Positions 22,881 to 35,488 are shown, counted from the first letter of the stretch. The stretch is 64,000 nt of DNA from Riptortus pedestris (GCA_019009955.1 CM032228.1:206392001-206456000); one strand, 5' to 3'. Numbers and translations are program-made. The notes: generated from the letters alone by a model not told the origin.

Positions 22881-23735
22881 ATAAGCTGATTAAGAGGCTA
22901 GAGGTCGATAAGACGATTAATAGGCCAGCGATCGATAAGCCGATTAATAGGGTAACGGTCGACAATTATTGGCAATCCAATAGTCGATTAATAGGCTAGC
23001 GGTCGATAAGCCGATTAATAGGCTAACGGTCGACAATTATTGGCAATCCAATAGTCGATTAATAGGCTAGCGGTCGATAAGCCGATTAGTAGGCTAGCGG
23101 TCGATAAGACGATTAATAGGCCAGAGGTCGATAAACCGATTATTAGGCTAGCGGTCGATAAGACGATTAATAGGCTAGCGGCCGATAAGCCGATTATTAG
23201 GCTAGCGGTCGATAAGCCGATTATTAAGCTAGTGGTCGATATGACGATTAATAGGCTAGTGGTCGATAAGCTGATTATTAGGCTAGCGGTCGATAAGCCT
23301 ACTAATCGGCTAGCGATCGATAAGCTGATTATTAGGCTAGCGATCGATAAGCCGATTAATAGGCCAGAGGTCGATAAGCCGATTAATAGGCTAGCGGTAG
23401 AAAAGACGATTAATAGGCTATTGGTCGATAAATTGATTATTAGGCTAGCGGTCGATAAGACGATTAATAGGCCAGCGGTCGATAAGCCTATTAATAGGCC
23501 AGCGGTAGGTAAGCCTATTAATAGGCTAGCGATCGATAAGTCTATTAATAGGCTAGCGGTAGAAAAGACGGTTAATAGGCTATTGGTCGATAAGTTGATT
23601 ATTAGGCTAGCGCTCCATAAGACGATTAATAGGCCAGCGGTCGATAAGTCGATTAATAGGCTAGCGGATAATAAGCCGATCAATTGGCTAGCAGCCGATT
23701 ATCATTGGCAATCGAAAGGCCAATTAATGGGCTGA
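22881..23735. repeat. 27-bp minisatellite (about 30 units)
   Basis: Tandem array whose unit begins GATTAATAGGCTAGCGGTCG and ends ATAAGCC. Because 27 is a multiple of three and few units contain stops, frames stay open on both strands: a 222-codon frame on the minus strand (23015-23683, repeats like LLIGLSTAS) and a 167-codon frame on the plus strand (23232-23735, repeats like RLAVDKPIN). The left part includes two copies of a longer higher-order segment with CGACAATTATTGGCAATCCA. No start context or splice signal supports translation. Confidence 0.9.
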
Positions 23736-25873
23736 GGTCATTAAAGTGATATCGGGCTGTATTTCCTTCGAGCTTGTACTAAATGTATTTTCAAAAATTT
23801 GCCAAGATTATGAGATTCTATATTGAAATTCAACATTTCATTTAGTTTATAATTTTTGTCATCATTTTGGTAATGAGAGAGGGGTGAGATATTTAGTTGT
23901 TCAATTTTTTATTCTGATAAATAATTCCTTAAAAGCATAAAAAACGATTCTTTATTTCTCTGGATTAAAACTCCAAGAAAACTAATGGGCAAGTATACTT
24001 TTTATGGGGTATTGTTTCTTATTTCTTCATCTTTTCCTTTCCTAATTCTTCTTAAGTCTTATTAACAGAGAAGCATTGCTCTGAGGATAACGTTTCTTGT
24101 ATTTTTTTCAGTAATCTTACAGCGAGTAGCACTTTAATTAAAAATGGATTCACCTCTCTTTTAAAAATTAAGCCAAATTTAGGAAGGATAATTTTGATTT
24201 GAATAGTAAAAACACAATTGCTTGTTTATTTGGTGTAGTAGGTTAAGAGATTGGACAAAATTTGTTTCAAGATTGATATTTCTTTTTTTTTGTCTGTAGT
24301 CTCTAATCACATTTAATTCTCGTTATTGCATGTGTCTATCTACCAGTACGTCACGTATCGATGCAATTTTACGTAAATAGACATAAACAAAGTGCATCAC
24401 AATTATACATGTCCATTCCTTCAAATTTTTCTCTAATTGATCTAAATGATGTATTAGTTTTTTCCTTATTCTTTTTTTCTTATGCCCCTTTTTTTTGGGA
24501 TTCTCTTTATTGTTTTTTATGGGTATCATGCTGGGGCTTTTTTACTTTCGTTTTACATGATTATACTTTATAGGAATTAAATTACATTTAACATAGGGGC
24601 CTAAATTACAATTGCTCAACTCCAGTGTTATAAAACTCCTAGATCTGACCCCCCCCCCAAAAAAACAAAACAAAAAAAATACACACACACAATCATCATG
24701 TGCAACGAAATTAAAAAAGGAAGTGGTTCATATCTTACAAGTAGACGAGCATAATTAAAATTTATTAATAAAATCTAACTCTGACCTATCACAGACAATG
24801 GACTTATAAATTAAGCAAAATCTTAAACTTAACCACAAAAATGCACACAAACACACACACACACTCATAATCACTCTCACTCACATACCTATGCACAGGC
24901 CGGCTATACCTAACAAAAAATAAAATAGGCACTAGACACACAAACATTGCGAACAGTTTTTCACTTCAAGATGACCAAGCTGGTTTCATTTTCCATTATT
25001 TCTTAAGACTTGATTACTTTAAATGAGTCATTATCTAACAAAGGAATTCGCGGTTCTATATTAAATTCTTTTAATATTAAAACATTCACTTGAAATTTCT
25101 TTGGTATAAATAAAAGTAGAGGGAATTCCTAGTTAATTGAAATACTTTACTTCATATTTGTTTTATTAATATGAATCATTTTTAAGAAATTATTGGGAAC
25201 ATTAAAGAATCGATAATTATGTTTTTAGATATTATATTTCTATTATTAATAAATAAATAAAATATTTCCTTTTTCGGGAAAATTCAATTTTTGTTATCGC
25301 TTTTATAACGAACAACAAAATAAATTTTGGGATCGCATGAATAAAATTCAACTATTTTAGCTGTAGTATTCGTACCTTAAATTCATTGTGGTGAATATTA
25401 TTACTGAAAATAATTTAATTATTAGGAATATATTTGCATTATAGAGGGAATGTAAGTAGCGTGAAAGACGAGAACGCTCATTGCTTTAAATGTTTCTTAA
25501 GTAATAATGTTTAGCATTGATGAGGGAGTACCTCAACCGAACTAATTGATTTGTATGCTGAAACTAAATGCAGCATATTCCAGATAAACTATTGTTATCT
25601 GTTCTATTTTAATAAGCAGCATTTGGCCATTCGATCACGTTGGCTGATTGTAACTCAAATGTCACGAAAAATAATAACGTATGTTGAGGAGCAAGAATGT
25701 GAGGCAGAGGTAATTTCGAGTATGACTTAACTGTGACCAAAAAATTATTTTTAATATTATTCAATTTATATTTTTAGAAACAATTTCTTACAAAACCTTT
25801 TGTGCATAGTTCGGTTTTAAGGTAACTCCATATGTGGTTGATAATAAGTTGATGGATTCTGTTTTTGTTTCAG
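23736..25873. other. AT-rich non-coding stretch
   Basis: Contains C-rich and CA-rich low-complexity patches near 24648-24690 and 24842-24890. No exon or transposon was recognised. Confidence 0.5.
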
Positions 25874-25944
25874 CCTGTTGCATTAACTTCCAGTCAGTAG
25901 TATCTTCTCTTTTAGCATTTGAATCTCTTGTCTCCTTTTTGAAC
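25874..25944 (+). CDS. Tentative exon, phase-compatible with exon 5
   Basis: A good acceptor (CTGTTTTTGTTTCAG) and a donor (GTATGT) bound 71 bp. With the base left by exon 5 the frame is open (CINFQSVVSSLLAFESLVSF plus three residues). It would join exon 5 and end in phase 0. The peptide has no recognisable motif and such a signal can arise by chance in 10 kb, so this is only a candidate. Confidence 0.2.
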
Positions 25945-26049
25945 GTATGTAAAAGAATTCTTTGAACGGTATGTAAGCTGTAGAAATGTGAAACGTAGAG
26001 AGGTGGCGGTTATTGTGTATTGCCAAACAGTAGATTTAATTCATTGTTA

Positions 26050-26325
26050 GAATTGGAATATTGAAGAGTAAAATTAGTTAGTATTACAGTATTGAGGCGT
26101 AGAATTAATGCTTTGGTATTTAGTTGTTGGTATATTGAGGAGTAGAATAATACCTTAACGGTTAATGGTTGAATATTGAGCAGTAGAATTAATAATTTGA
26201 TATATTGTATTAGACAGATATACAGGAGTAGAGTTAGTACTTTCCTTGAAAGCACAGGTATTTTGAGGAGTAGACCAATAGTTTCATCATATTGGAATGT
26301 TGATGAATAGAATGATAATTTGGCC
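26050..26325. repeat. Degenerate tandem repeat of about 41 bp
   Basis: Six to seven diverged units share ATTGAGGAGTAGAATTAATA-like cores near 26059, 26091, 26134, 26175, 26221, 26260 and 26300. An 81-codon minus-strand open frame lies in this region and is a by-product. Confidence 0.55.
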
Positions 26326-27774
26326 TTGTCCTCTACTACTGTTTTAATCTATGCAAAGTGCACTTTCAGAGTCAGTGCTCCATCGTCAGTGCCTGATTAA
26401 AGCAGCGTAACCTGGACTACAACCGCCCTGGATGGATAGACTTACATTTTGCACGAAAAGGCTCATTTTGTTATAACAAATTACTTTAATAAGAATAAAT
26501 TATTTCAATAATATGTATGTTAATATTTACTTTGCTGAAAGATATGAACTCAGAACCTTCATGTATAGAGTGTGTTTTGAGTTTGTGATGTTGGCATAAG
26601 AGCATCTCTGGTTGCACAATATAAGGACCTTCCAGACTGAAATTACATAAGGCAAAACCATTCTTTATTTCTACCAGGAGGTAATAATTTTGCTGATCAC
26701 TCACCAGAACACACACCCACTAGCTCTCTAGATTATGAAAATCATCATTTAAAAATTACAGTTTATTATTAAATAGCCAATAATAGTTTCCATTTCACGT
26801 AAGAATTTTTCTTTTGTTTGAATATCACACAAATTACTTTTCACCTTCTAATTCCATTTTCTCTCTTAATTAGAATATATGTAAATTAAATTTGAAATTG
26901 AAGCTGGGCCAGAAATGGTGACTGAAATCTACGTTTAATTTGTCAATCGCTTGAGTATTAGTGGTTGTGTAATACAATTAACGCCGTTATTATTCAAGAG
27001 ACAGCAAAATGGGTAGGACAACAATTGAATAATATTATTTCTCAAATTCTCAATTATTAAATTTTGATACAAAGTATAATAACGGAGATAATTTGGATTT
27101 TATATATTAATAGTCTCTTTAATCCCGGCATTCTTCGATTCGATTGCTTAAACGAATTTGGTTCTTTATTTTACACGAGATGTTTAAGTGTTTGTTTCGG
27201 AAGCCCACGAACAGAAAATGAGGCCAATTTTGCCAATTCCTGACACACATAGACATTTTTCTTTGCTGCAAGGTAGAGTCAATAATTATTTAAATAATCT
27301 GTTCGAAAATGAGGTTATGAGGACAACCTTAATATCTGATTTCTGTTAAGGAACGTGAGGTATGAAATAAAACTACGCTTGCATAGTTATTTTTATATTT
27401 GTGTGTCTTTTGGTTTCACTTAGCTTGAATTCGCGTTAAATGTCCTATAGAAGATATAACTCTAGATTATAGATCATTAATGATTTCTATTTACGGAGAC
27501 TGATATTTTTGAATAACGACGTTGTTTATATTTAAATGTGAAATTGCTATTTCACTCGTGCGTATTAACGCTCCGTGCACACCCTAATTATAACGTACTT
27601 GAAATAATCTGCACAATCTTAAATTTATACGTTTCTTCCGGAGTAAAACACTCGTCACTCAGAGCAATCAGGTTTTATTAAAACAGGCCTTTTCCTCAGA
27701 AATATTTACAAATATCGCTCGTACAAAGTCGCTCTGTAGATTAAACGCCGAATGATCAATAGTCTATATTAAAT
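26326..27774. other. AT-rich non-coding stretch
   Basis: Nothing recognisable on either strand. Confidence 0.45.
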
Positions 27775-28820
27775 TCCGTCTCGCAAGGGCTACTTAAACT
27801 AATTGTAAGCAGATTTCCCACGTACAAGAATGACACGCACATTAGCGATTTCATCTCACTAGAAATTCTATAATATTTCTAAGAATAAATCCGGTGAGTA
27901 GAAACTGGGGTTTACTGAAGGCTGAAAACAAAGAAATTACGAACAACTTGCTTAATATATCAGTTACTAAAAATATATAGAACAGCATGTTGAGTACAAA
28001 TAGTTTATCAAGACTAGTTCTAAAACACCATATAACTCCTAATAACAGACCCCCCCCCCAATTCCCCATATTTATAGTCCGATTTCAGCGATTAAAAAAT
28101 ATTATCTTAAGTATTGAATTCAACGGTATAATATCAGTAAAATAAACATTTTTGAGTCAAAATCGTAAATCATAATTTAAGACGTCAACACCCAACAAAT
28201 TTGAATTTGCCTCACAAAATAAATGTTCATTTTCAAGTAAGTATCTCAGTTAATATTCCACATAGAGATGAAGTCTTTAGAGGAACGATTACAGAAAATT
28301 AATTTTGAAACAAGATTGATTATGGACGCATGATTGTGATTATGAAACAAGACGAAGATGGACGCATTTCCAGCGAAAATTTGCAGAACAAAAAAAATTC
28401 CAACCGCTGGAGCAGATAGCCAAAGTCCTCACAATGAAGATTGATTATGTAAAATTTCTCTATCTGACATTTAATAACGGGGGCATTTTGAATTTTCGGC
28501 CTCCAAAAACCTCCTGTCGGTTTTCAACCATAGAAATGATTTATAGATGACATAATCCTTACATTTTAATTTATATTTCTCTTTTAATAATGAAATCATG
28601 TAACCAAGACTTGAAACATAAGCGTAAATATTCAGTAATAAAGTAGTAATTAGTGGAATAGGAGAGAAGACTTTCTGAAAATACTAACAAAACGCACACA
28701 CACAACGAAACATTAATTTAGACGAACCTCATTTTTGTCATGCTGGTGGTTTAATGCCCACGGTGCCCATGGTGGGCATTGAAGACTTGATATAATCACG
28801 TCATGAGTACAACTTCATCA
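27775..28820 (-). mobile_element. Old, degraded HINE
   Basis: Recognisable inverted HINE landmarks in order: the 3' hairpin relic and AGCAGATTTCCCACGT near 27810; CCCCCCCCCCAATTCCCC near 28050; the CGAACCTCATTTTTGTCAT block near 28725; and ATCACGTCATGAGTACAAC near 28800. Intervening sequence is highly diverged, so this is an older insertion than its neighbours. Confidence 0.5.
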
Positions 28821-29040
28821 GCTTATTCTCTTTGTATAAAGTGAATGATGTGTGCCTAAAAATGGCGGTGAACTCTTAAGAAAAAATCGTATTGAATAAT
28901 GCTTACGATTACTGTGCAAATATTTTTAAAATTGCAATGTAGTGTTTTTCAGTCACTTATCATCATTCTAATTATTTTGTTTATTTTTCTTTTATTAATA
29001 CATATGTTGATTTCAATATGTTTATATATTATTATTATTA

Positions 29041-29128
29041 TTATTTGTTAACGTCCACTTTTTGCAACTTAAGGCTAATCGGGTCGGGTTATCTACAGGT
29101 TACCACCCTTCTCTAGCCAGGGTGGGAT
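29041..29128 (-). mobile_element. SINE tail (inverted)
   Basis: Reverse complement of the 3' part of the intron 3 SINE: GTTAACGTCCACTTTTTGCA followed by CTAGCCAGGGTGGGA. The tRNA-like head is not seen. Confidence 0.6.
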
Positions 29129-29651
29129 TTTAGGATGTTAGATATTTTAATTAGATATTTTAAGTATTGCCTTTTGTATTAACGTGTGTGTATAGTGGGC
29201 ATGTTTTTGTGTTTATATTAATAAGACATTCCATTAATAAGAGCAGCTGTAAATGAATATTCACTCTATAAAACATCTTTGCAGATTTAATTAATCTTGA
29301 TGCGTACATATGTTTTCAAGGCTTTTTTTAAAAATTTGAGTTAGCTACATTTTTCATTATCAGTCGAAATAAAAGACGCTTGAATGTAATGATAAATAAT
29401 ATTATCCAATTAGTACAGAATATTTAGCAGTTGATTTATACGACTAATGTTATGAAATATTTTGCATAATATTTCGTTATTCATTTTGCGAGATATTTTC
29501 TATAAATCAAATGATTCAGGCTTCTTTATTAAACTTTCCACAAAGGTTTACTCCAATCAAAAATGTTTGAGGAGTGGTTTAATACAACCGAGGAGACAGA
29601 AGAAAAATTCATTTTAATTTTGCATTAATTAAATTTTTTTTTTTGTTACAG

Positions 29652-29940
29652 GCAAAAATTAAGAAAGGAGGACAAGCCCAAGGATCGAATCCCAAAAATA
29701 TTTTAATTATATTAAACACACAACTATTACCTTTTGCGTTACTTTTTTCTCAAATTTAACCCAAAGCTTCATTTTAAGTACTCATTATTCTATTAACATC
29801 ATTTTATTTCTCTTTTATTTTATTTTTGTACAAAAATATGTTTTCTCCATTTTTAACGTATATAAATGTAAGTATATATATATATAATATTTTAAATTGT
29901 AAGAAGCTATATTTGAATAAAACTTTTATGTAATATATTT
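29652..29940 (+). CDS. Tentative terminal exon with 3'UTR
   Basis: A very strong acceptor (long T run then GTTACAG, ending 29651) is followed by short open frames. Skipping one base gives QKLRKEDKPKDRIPKIF and a stop, a hydrophilic C-terminus-like peptide. Phase 0 gives a longer but less protein-like frame. AATAAA follows at 29916, with another about 60 bp later. This could be the last exon of the voltage-sensor gene or of another gene. Joining exon 5 directly would give a stop after two residues. Confidence 0.3.
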
Positions 29941-30220
29941 ATAAAATATTTTATCGTAATGTAAATTTAAGTAAATAAACATATTTTTTAACATAAACCC
30001 TGAGTCCACGAATTTATTTTCCATCCCGATTCAAAGGTATCTCCTTGATGTAAGATTTTATTTAGTTTGAAATTTTGTATTAATCTCAAAACTATAATTG
30101 ACTTTTTTGCCAGTTTGAATTATATGAACCTAGTTTAAAGTCTTTCTAACTGTAACCGTGTAAAACGTTCAAAGGCAGTAAGAAAGTAACAGCCACAAAT
30201 TGCAGACAAAACTAACAAAA

Positions 30221-30836
30221 GTCCGTCACGCAGGGGCTGCGTAAACTAAGCAGATTTCCCTCGTGAAGATTAATAATAGATAAACCTACATACTGCTAAC
30301 ACAACATCACTGTGGATATTAAATGAATAAATACAAACGGTAATAATAAATCTTTCTCCTTCCGGAAGGAAGCCTCTCAAATGTTAACAAACATGTCTGC
30401 CAACGGCTCACCGGAAAGAAAAACAATAACTGAAACATATCAGGATATAACATATTCATTTTATTGAAAGCTATGTACTTACTATACCTAGTACTGTAAT
30501 TTATATTGAATCAGAATAATTTTTATCTCAATCAATCATATTTTAGTAGTCCAAGAGTTTAAGATGGGTGGGGGCGCACAAGAACATATTTACATCTATC
30601 TCGTATAATAAAGGTCTATGGAAAAAATATTTGGTTTTTAAGCTTCCAATGATGTGGTTTATGTAATACGAGTAGAAGTGGGGGTTTACTAAAGGCTGAA
30701 ACTGAAAATATCTCGGTTAATATTCAAGATAGAGAATAAATGTATATAATAATAATTATAGTAAACTTTATTTGCAATAAGATTCATTCTATACAATTTT
30801 TCGATCCGATGATAGTATCGGAGATATTTCGAATTT

Positions 30837-30893
<57 letters not shown>

Positions 30894-31017
30894 AATTTTG
30901 AACGGACCTCATTTTCGTCATCTTCTGGGTAGGATTGATGGTCATTAGAAGAAAATTTTTGAAAATCGCGTCATGAATACGACCTAAATAGCTGATTTCC
31001 ATTATGGGAAATCTGCT
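30221..31017 (-). mobile_element. HINE copy, complete (inverted)
   Basis: Runs from the 3' hairpin terminus (GTCCGTCACGCAGGGGCTGC) to GGGAAATCTGCT at the 5' end. The 5' palindrome has mutated to GATTTCCATTATGGGAAATC. The central (TA)n tract is at about 30840-30893. Confidence 0.75.
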
Positions 31018-31945
31018 AAAAATGGATTTATAGAGATAATGTGTGTTTTGACCAATCAAAGTTCTTTATATTTGATATCTCCGAATTGAGGAAGCTTGTA
31101 ATATAAATACTAGGACAAACAATTAAAGATAAATACCTTTCGGAATAGGTAAAGACTTGTGAAAGTTTTATTACTGGGCTCTCTATTGTTGTTTAGCTTA
31201 TAAAATTTACAATTTAAAACGATTTTAGCGACACCTGAGTAAGAAATGTTGAATTTAAATATTAAACGTGGATAGACTCACTACGTTATAAAATCAAATA
31301 CTTTCTGAAACTATTTTTTATAATTCCAACCTTTTAACCTAACTTAACTGGTCTATTAATAATAACTAGAGCATGTAAACAAACGTAAGACATGCATAAA
31401 GGATTACAAAGCATGGGGTTGTTGAGCACGCAGAGCTGTCATCTTTTGAACGTGTACAAATCATAAAGTAATGTATGTGAGGGACGGAAGGAAAACAATA
31501 AATACATCAGAGGCAATTCAATGAGGATCCCTCTAACTCCGGGAATATATTCCTTTATGTATGTTTACACGGCCTCAATTCTGTGCTCTATGTATTACAA
31601 TTTATTTTCCACACATTTATTACTATAAGTTATTAAAAATAAAGTTCAATATGTATTTATTAAAAATTACCTGCCCTGAAAAGAAATACGGCCCCTCATC
31701 ATAGTTTATTAAAACCATATTACTGTTTAACTATAACAAATACAAATCAAACCCGATTGTAGAATGTTCAAATTCAAACACTCTTCCTTCGCCCCCTCCT
31801 CCCTCGTACACACAAATCAAGCACTATGTATGTAGGGAATATTAATAGACGTAACTGTTATCTTTGTGGGAAAATTTTCTATTACTATTATAATTTTCAA
31901 AAGGCGGCGAGCAAGTATACTATTTGTTTAATAAAGAAAGAAACA
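31018..31945. other. AT-rich non-coding stretch
   Basis: Nothing recognised between two HINE copies. Confidence 0.45.
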
Positions 31946-32360
31946 AAATGTCGGTCACGTAGGTGCTGCATAAAGTAAGATTTACCCCTTGCTGGAATAT
32001 GATATGCTCATGATCGCATCTCTCTTTCTATTCTCTATTTCCACAGTAGTAAGAAACCTATATAAACAATAATTAAAATAATGGCTGAACATGAGATGTT
32101 CATTGACTATGACACTTTATGTGAAAATCGTAAGAGAAGACGTGATAGTTTACCCTTCAAGGCTGAAACCAAACGAATACGAACAGCTCGGTTAATATTC
32201 ATGTAAGAGTAAACATATAAAGTTATAGAACATTTAGGTTTCTACAGTATTGATTAAATAAACTATTTCATTTGGCTCATAGAAACGGATAGATTTTTAA
32301 TTAAAATTAATTCTCCTCTCTTAACTCTATACCCACTCCCTCAGGCCGATTTCAGTCAAT
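31946..32360 (-). mobile_element. Degraded HINE
   Basis: Starts with a mutated 3' terminus (TGTCGGTCACGTAGGTGCTG). It keeps the GCTCGGTTAATATTCATG block near 32190 and the G-run complement (CCCACTCCCTCAGGCCGATT) near 32335. The 5' end is missing, followed by the LINE 3' end. Confidence 0.5.
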
Positions 32361-32533
32361 CATTCATTGCCAAAGCCCGTCTAGACAAGTATAAATACAT
32401 AGGATAGAACAACTGAACTCCATTGTCTGTTAAGAAACCCCGAAGAAGCTGGCAGCCTAAATAGCGACATGTTGGTACAAAATACCATGACACGGTTCAT
32501 ACCAGAAGACCTCAAATATCATCTCATCTTAAA

Positions 32534-33151
32534 CATATTCTTACTGACTGCAGACTACGTGAACATCTGAACTTACCAAGTGACTTGTACGAACTATTAA
32601 CAGAAGGTAGCCCACATATAAATACACCCTGAAATCACTTGAAGACAATTGACATTTACAACAAATACTGATGTCATATCTCTCGGTGAAGACCGTCGTC
32701 ACTGGTTGATGATCGAGTACAGCTGGCAAGCGCTTTCGATGCGATGGCACCATCTTCATGCCCGTCAAAAGATGTTGGCAGTACACATATCATGGCGGTT
32801 GCAACCCTTTATTTGATTACAACAAACTTTGGACCACTCCCTCTCTACGACTTATATCTCAAATTACGTTACTAATTTGTGTATGCGAACAATAGTGCAC
32901 AATAAATTTTTAAACTCATGCCTTAGACTTCCAACATCCTCACTCCAAAATTCATAGTTTTACATAGTTTAAATTTAAGGATTCCTCTTTTTTATTTCGC
33001 TATATTTTATACTATGTTTTAATAATATTGAAAAAAATATTTCTTTATTTTAACATTTTAATTTAGTGAATTAAAAATAAATGATAGTGAGGAAGATGTT
33101 GCTAGGCGATGGCCTAGTTGCGGAGCTCATCAAATAAATAAATAAAAATAA
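32534..33151 (+). pseudogene. Jockey-like LINE 3' end, copy 1
   Basis: The frame from 32534 reads HILTDCRLREHLNLPSDLYE, then LLTEGSPHIN, a stop, and KTIDIYNKY with the natural stop at 32671. This matches the minus-strand copy at 40950-41115 and resembles the RNase H/zinc-knuckle C-terminus of insect LINE ORF2 (HIL.EC). The 3'UTR ends in CATCAAATAAATAAATAAAA (33128-33151), the AT-rich tail of this class. It is 5'-truncated and internally stopped. Confidence 0.6.
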
Positions 33152-33593
33152 TCCTCACCGTGGAAGCCTAAGCATTAGAGTTTCAAAATTAAATTTAGTC
33201 AGTTTAAATACTAACTATTTTTGCCTTAATATTTGGCCAGTAACTTCCATTCAATTTTGTAAAGGCAGTAAATTGTGAAACAAATTAATCACAATTTATA
33301 GTATTAATTCGTGTGTAGTTTGGCGCTTCAGACATTTTTAAAAGGAGTGTTGCTACGATTTGGTTTTGGGTGTACTACATCCGGCAGGAAAGCAGAGCCT
33401 AACTGAATTTGAAGTATCGGTTGTAAACTAAATGATCTCTAAACCAATTTTTTCATTGGATGCAACGCCTTGAGGAGAGAAAGAGGAGTGGTTAACCTCG
33501 GAACCTAAAAGTATGTAGACACGTGGTTTTAGGCACAGAGTCAGTTTTAAATTGAAGCTGAATCAGTGGTTGAAGAGTTAGCAGTTCCAGTCA
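33152..33593. other. Non-coding stretch
   Basis: Nothing recognised. It lies downstream of the LINE tail and downstream (minus strand) of a possible coding relic. Confidence 0.4.
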
Positions 33594-33784
33594 TTATGCC
33601 TCTGCCAGCTTTTCAGCTCTCTGCCCAAACTGGTTACTCAAAACTCAAAAATTTTCCACTTATCCTGTTTAGTAACGCATTCAAACGTTTCCGTTCATCC
33701 CAATCCAAAGTTGTGAGAGTTTCCTGTCTAAGCAGTTCTTCTGGTATGAAAGCCATATTTCCAAATGTCTTTATTGTTACTTTT
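33594..33784 (-). pseudogene. Coding relic cut by a HINE insertion
   Basis: The minus strand has strongly protein-like sequence. From an ATG at 33756 it reads MAFIPEELLRQETLTTLDWD and continues with RKRLNALLNRISGKF to a stop at 33634. A one-base shift continues NQFGQRAEKLAEA to a second stop at 33594. Upstream the frame stays open to the HINE boundary (VTIKTFGN), and five further in-frame codons lie on the other side of the HINE (34406-34420). I do not recognise the family. It is probably a pseudogene or the last exon of a broken gene. Confidence 0.3.
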
Positions 33785-33918
33785 AGCAGATTTCCCTTAA
33801 GGGAAATCAGCTAATGAGGTTGTACTCATGACGGAATTTTCGAAATTTTTCTTCAAATGTCCATCGATCCTACCTAGTAGATGACGAAAATGAGGTCCGT
33901 TAAAAAAAAAAAAAAATA

Positions 33919-33950
<32 letters not shown>

Positions 33951-34403
33951 ACATACATACATATATATTTGTCTTTTACCGCTCTAGCGGTCGTAATTTT
34001 TGTTTGATCGTTACCAAACTCGATATTTAGTCGTTTAATGTAAAAAGAAAGATCAAGTTCGTTAACGGCTGAAATCGGACCAGTGGGAGGGGGGGTAGAA
34101 GACAGGATTTTCGAAAATTCGAAATATCTCCGTTTCTATAAGTCGGATCGAAAAATTGTACAGAATCAATCTTATTGCAAATTAAATTTACTATAAATAT
34201 TGTTATATACATTTATTCTCTATCTTGAATATTAACCGAGATATTTGCATTTTTATTAAATCTGGGCGGCTAACGGACGAGTGACTTTCCCGCCAAAAGC
34301 TAGTTTGGCCGTTTCCTTAACTGCTCGGTTCTCGTGAAATTACTCTATTGTAAAACTTCACGTGGGAAATCTGCTTAGTTTACGCAGTCCCTGCGTGACG
34401 GAC
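33785..34403 (+). mobile_element. HINE copy, complete
   Basis: Has the intact GATTTCCCTTAAGGGAAATC palindrome at the 5' end, poly-A and (TA)n/(CATA)n in the centre (33902-33967), the G-run block and a 3' terminus ending GACGGAC at 34403. It lies inside or at the edge of a protein-like minus-strand sequence. Confidence 0.75.
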
Positions 34404-34959
34404 TTTTTCCTATCTTGGCCTATTATCATCTTTTCTTCATTACGATCTGCATTCAGGTAATATTTATTTATTTTTGTTAAATTCCATTGGTTATTCCCTC
34501 CATTATTTTTATCATTTCTTTATTTTTAATTTCCCCTTATTTATTCACACTCATAATATAGTATACATGCTGAATGTTTATTTATTTAATAAATATAATT
34601 TGGTTGCCAGCTAATACTTCTACGAGGAGTAGATTCTATAAACGATCTTTTAGTTAAATTTAAGGAATATCCCAGAACTCCATCTATTCAATGATATAAT
34701 TAAAAAAAAATCTACTCCAGAATGTCTATCAAAAATAGAATCTGTAGACTTCTCAATTGATAAATCAATAGAATAGTGCGCAGATCCAAATCAGTCAACT
34801 CTATACCATAGCTTTCGACTGGAGTAAGTAGAATCAATTGGCAATATCCTCCCTGGTTAGATTTAGTGCATATAAATCCACTTCAGAGTGATGAACCACA
34901 GGGTGTATAATATTGCATAGGAATTGCAAAAGAAATAAAGTTACTCTGGAAAATGTATC
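34404..34959. other. AT-rich non-coding stretch
   Basis: Nothing recognised apart from the few codons next to the HINE noted at 34406-34420. Confidence 0.4.
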
Positions 34960-34965
34960 TTTATT
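34960..34965 (-). terminator. Candidate polyadenylation signal
   Basis: AATAAA on the minus strand, downstream of the 35080-35271 frame. Confidence 0.3.
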
Positions 34966-35079
34966 ATTGTTTAACTTAAGGGCATGAAGTCACTACAATA
35001 TCCGTAATAGAAATGACAGGGTTCTTCGAAAGCAGAAATAAACCTCTGACGTCAATGACTATATGATGGACGAATAGGA

Positions 35080-35271
35080 TTAATATGGCTGCAGTTTTGT
35101 AGCGTTGATTGAAGTAATGATTGCTGATGGTTGTGAAGTAGGTGATAGTAGCGTTGGCGAGGCTACAGGTGAGGCATAGCCCTCCTTGGGGACTGATAAG
35201 GAGAAATATTGGCTGTCCGCTGGCAAACATCGTTCCACCCCCTTCATATGACCTAAACCAATTTCGTCCAT
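35080..35271 (-). CDS. Possible short protein or terminal exon, unknown function
   Basis: A 63-codon minus-strand frame (MDEIGLGHMKGVERCLPADS at its start; Ser/Pro/Thr-rich LSPTSQPSAIITSI near its end). It has a good start context (GTAAAAATGG) and a possible splice acceptor just upstream (AGCAATTTCCCAG near 35295). AATAAA lies about 115 bases after the stop (34965-34960). The composition is more protein-like than the overlapping 120-codon frame, but no domain is recognised. Confidence 0.3.
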   Translation of the reverse strand: MDEIGLGHMKGVERCLPADSQYFSLSVPKEGYASPVASPTLLSPTSQPSAIITSINATKLQPY

Positions 35272-35488
35272 TTTTACTCTCCTCTCCTGGGAAATTGCTA
35301 AGCCCTTTTCTTACCTTAGTCAATATATACCAATACATTTTGTTTCCTCAAATTTCTACTTTTTCTCTTGAACATCAATCTCGACTTCAATAGAAAGAAA
35401 CCGTTGAGCAGCAGCATGTGAAAGCTTTGTTTTTTACTACCCACTTTCTCATATAACAGAGCTATTATTCTTATTCTGGACCCAATAT

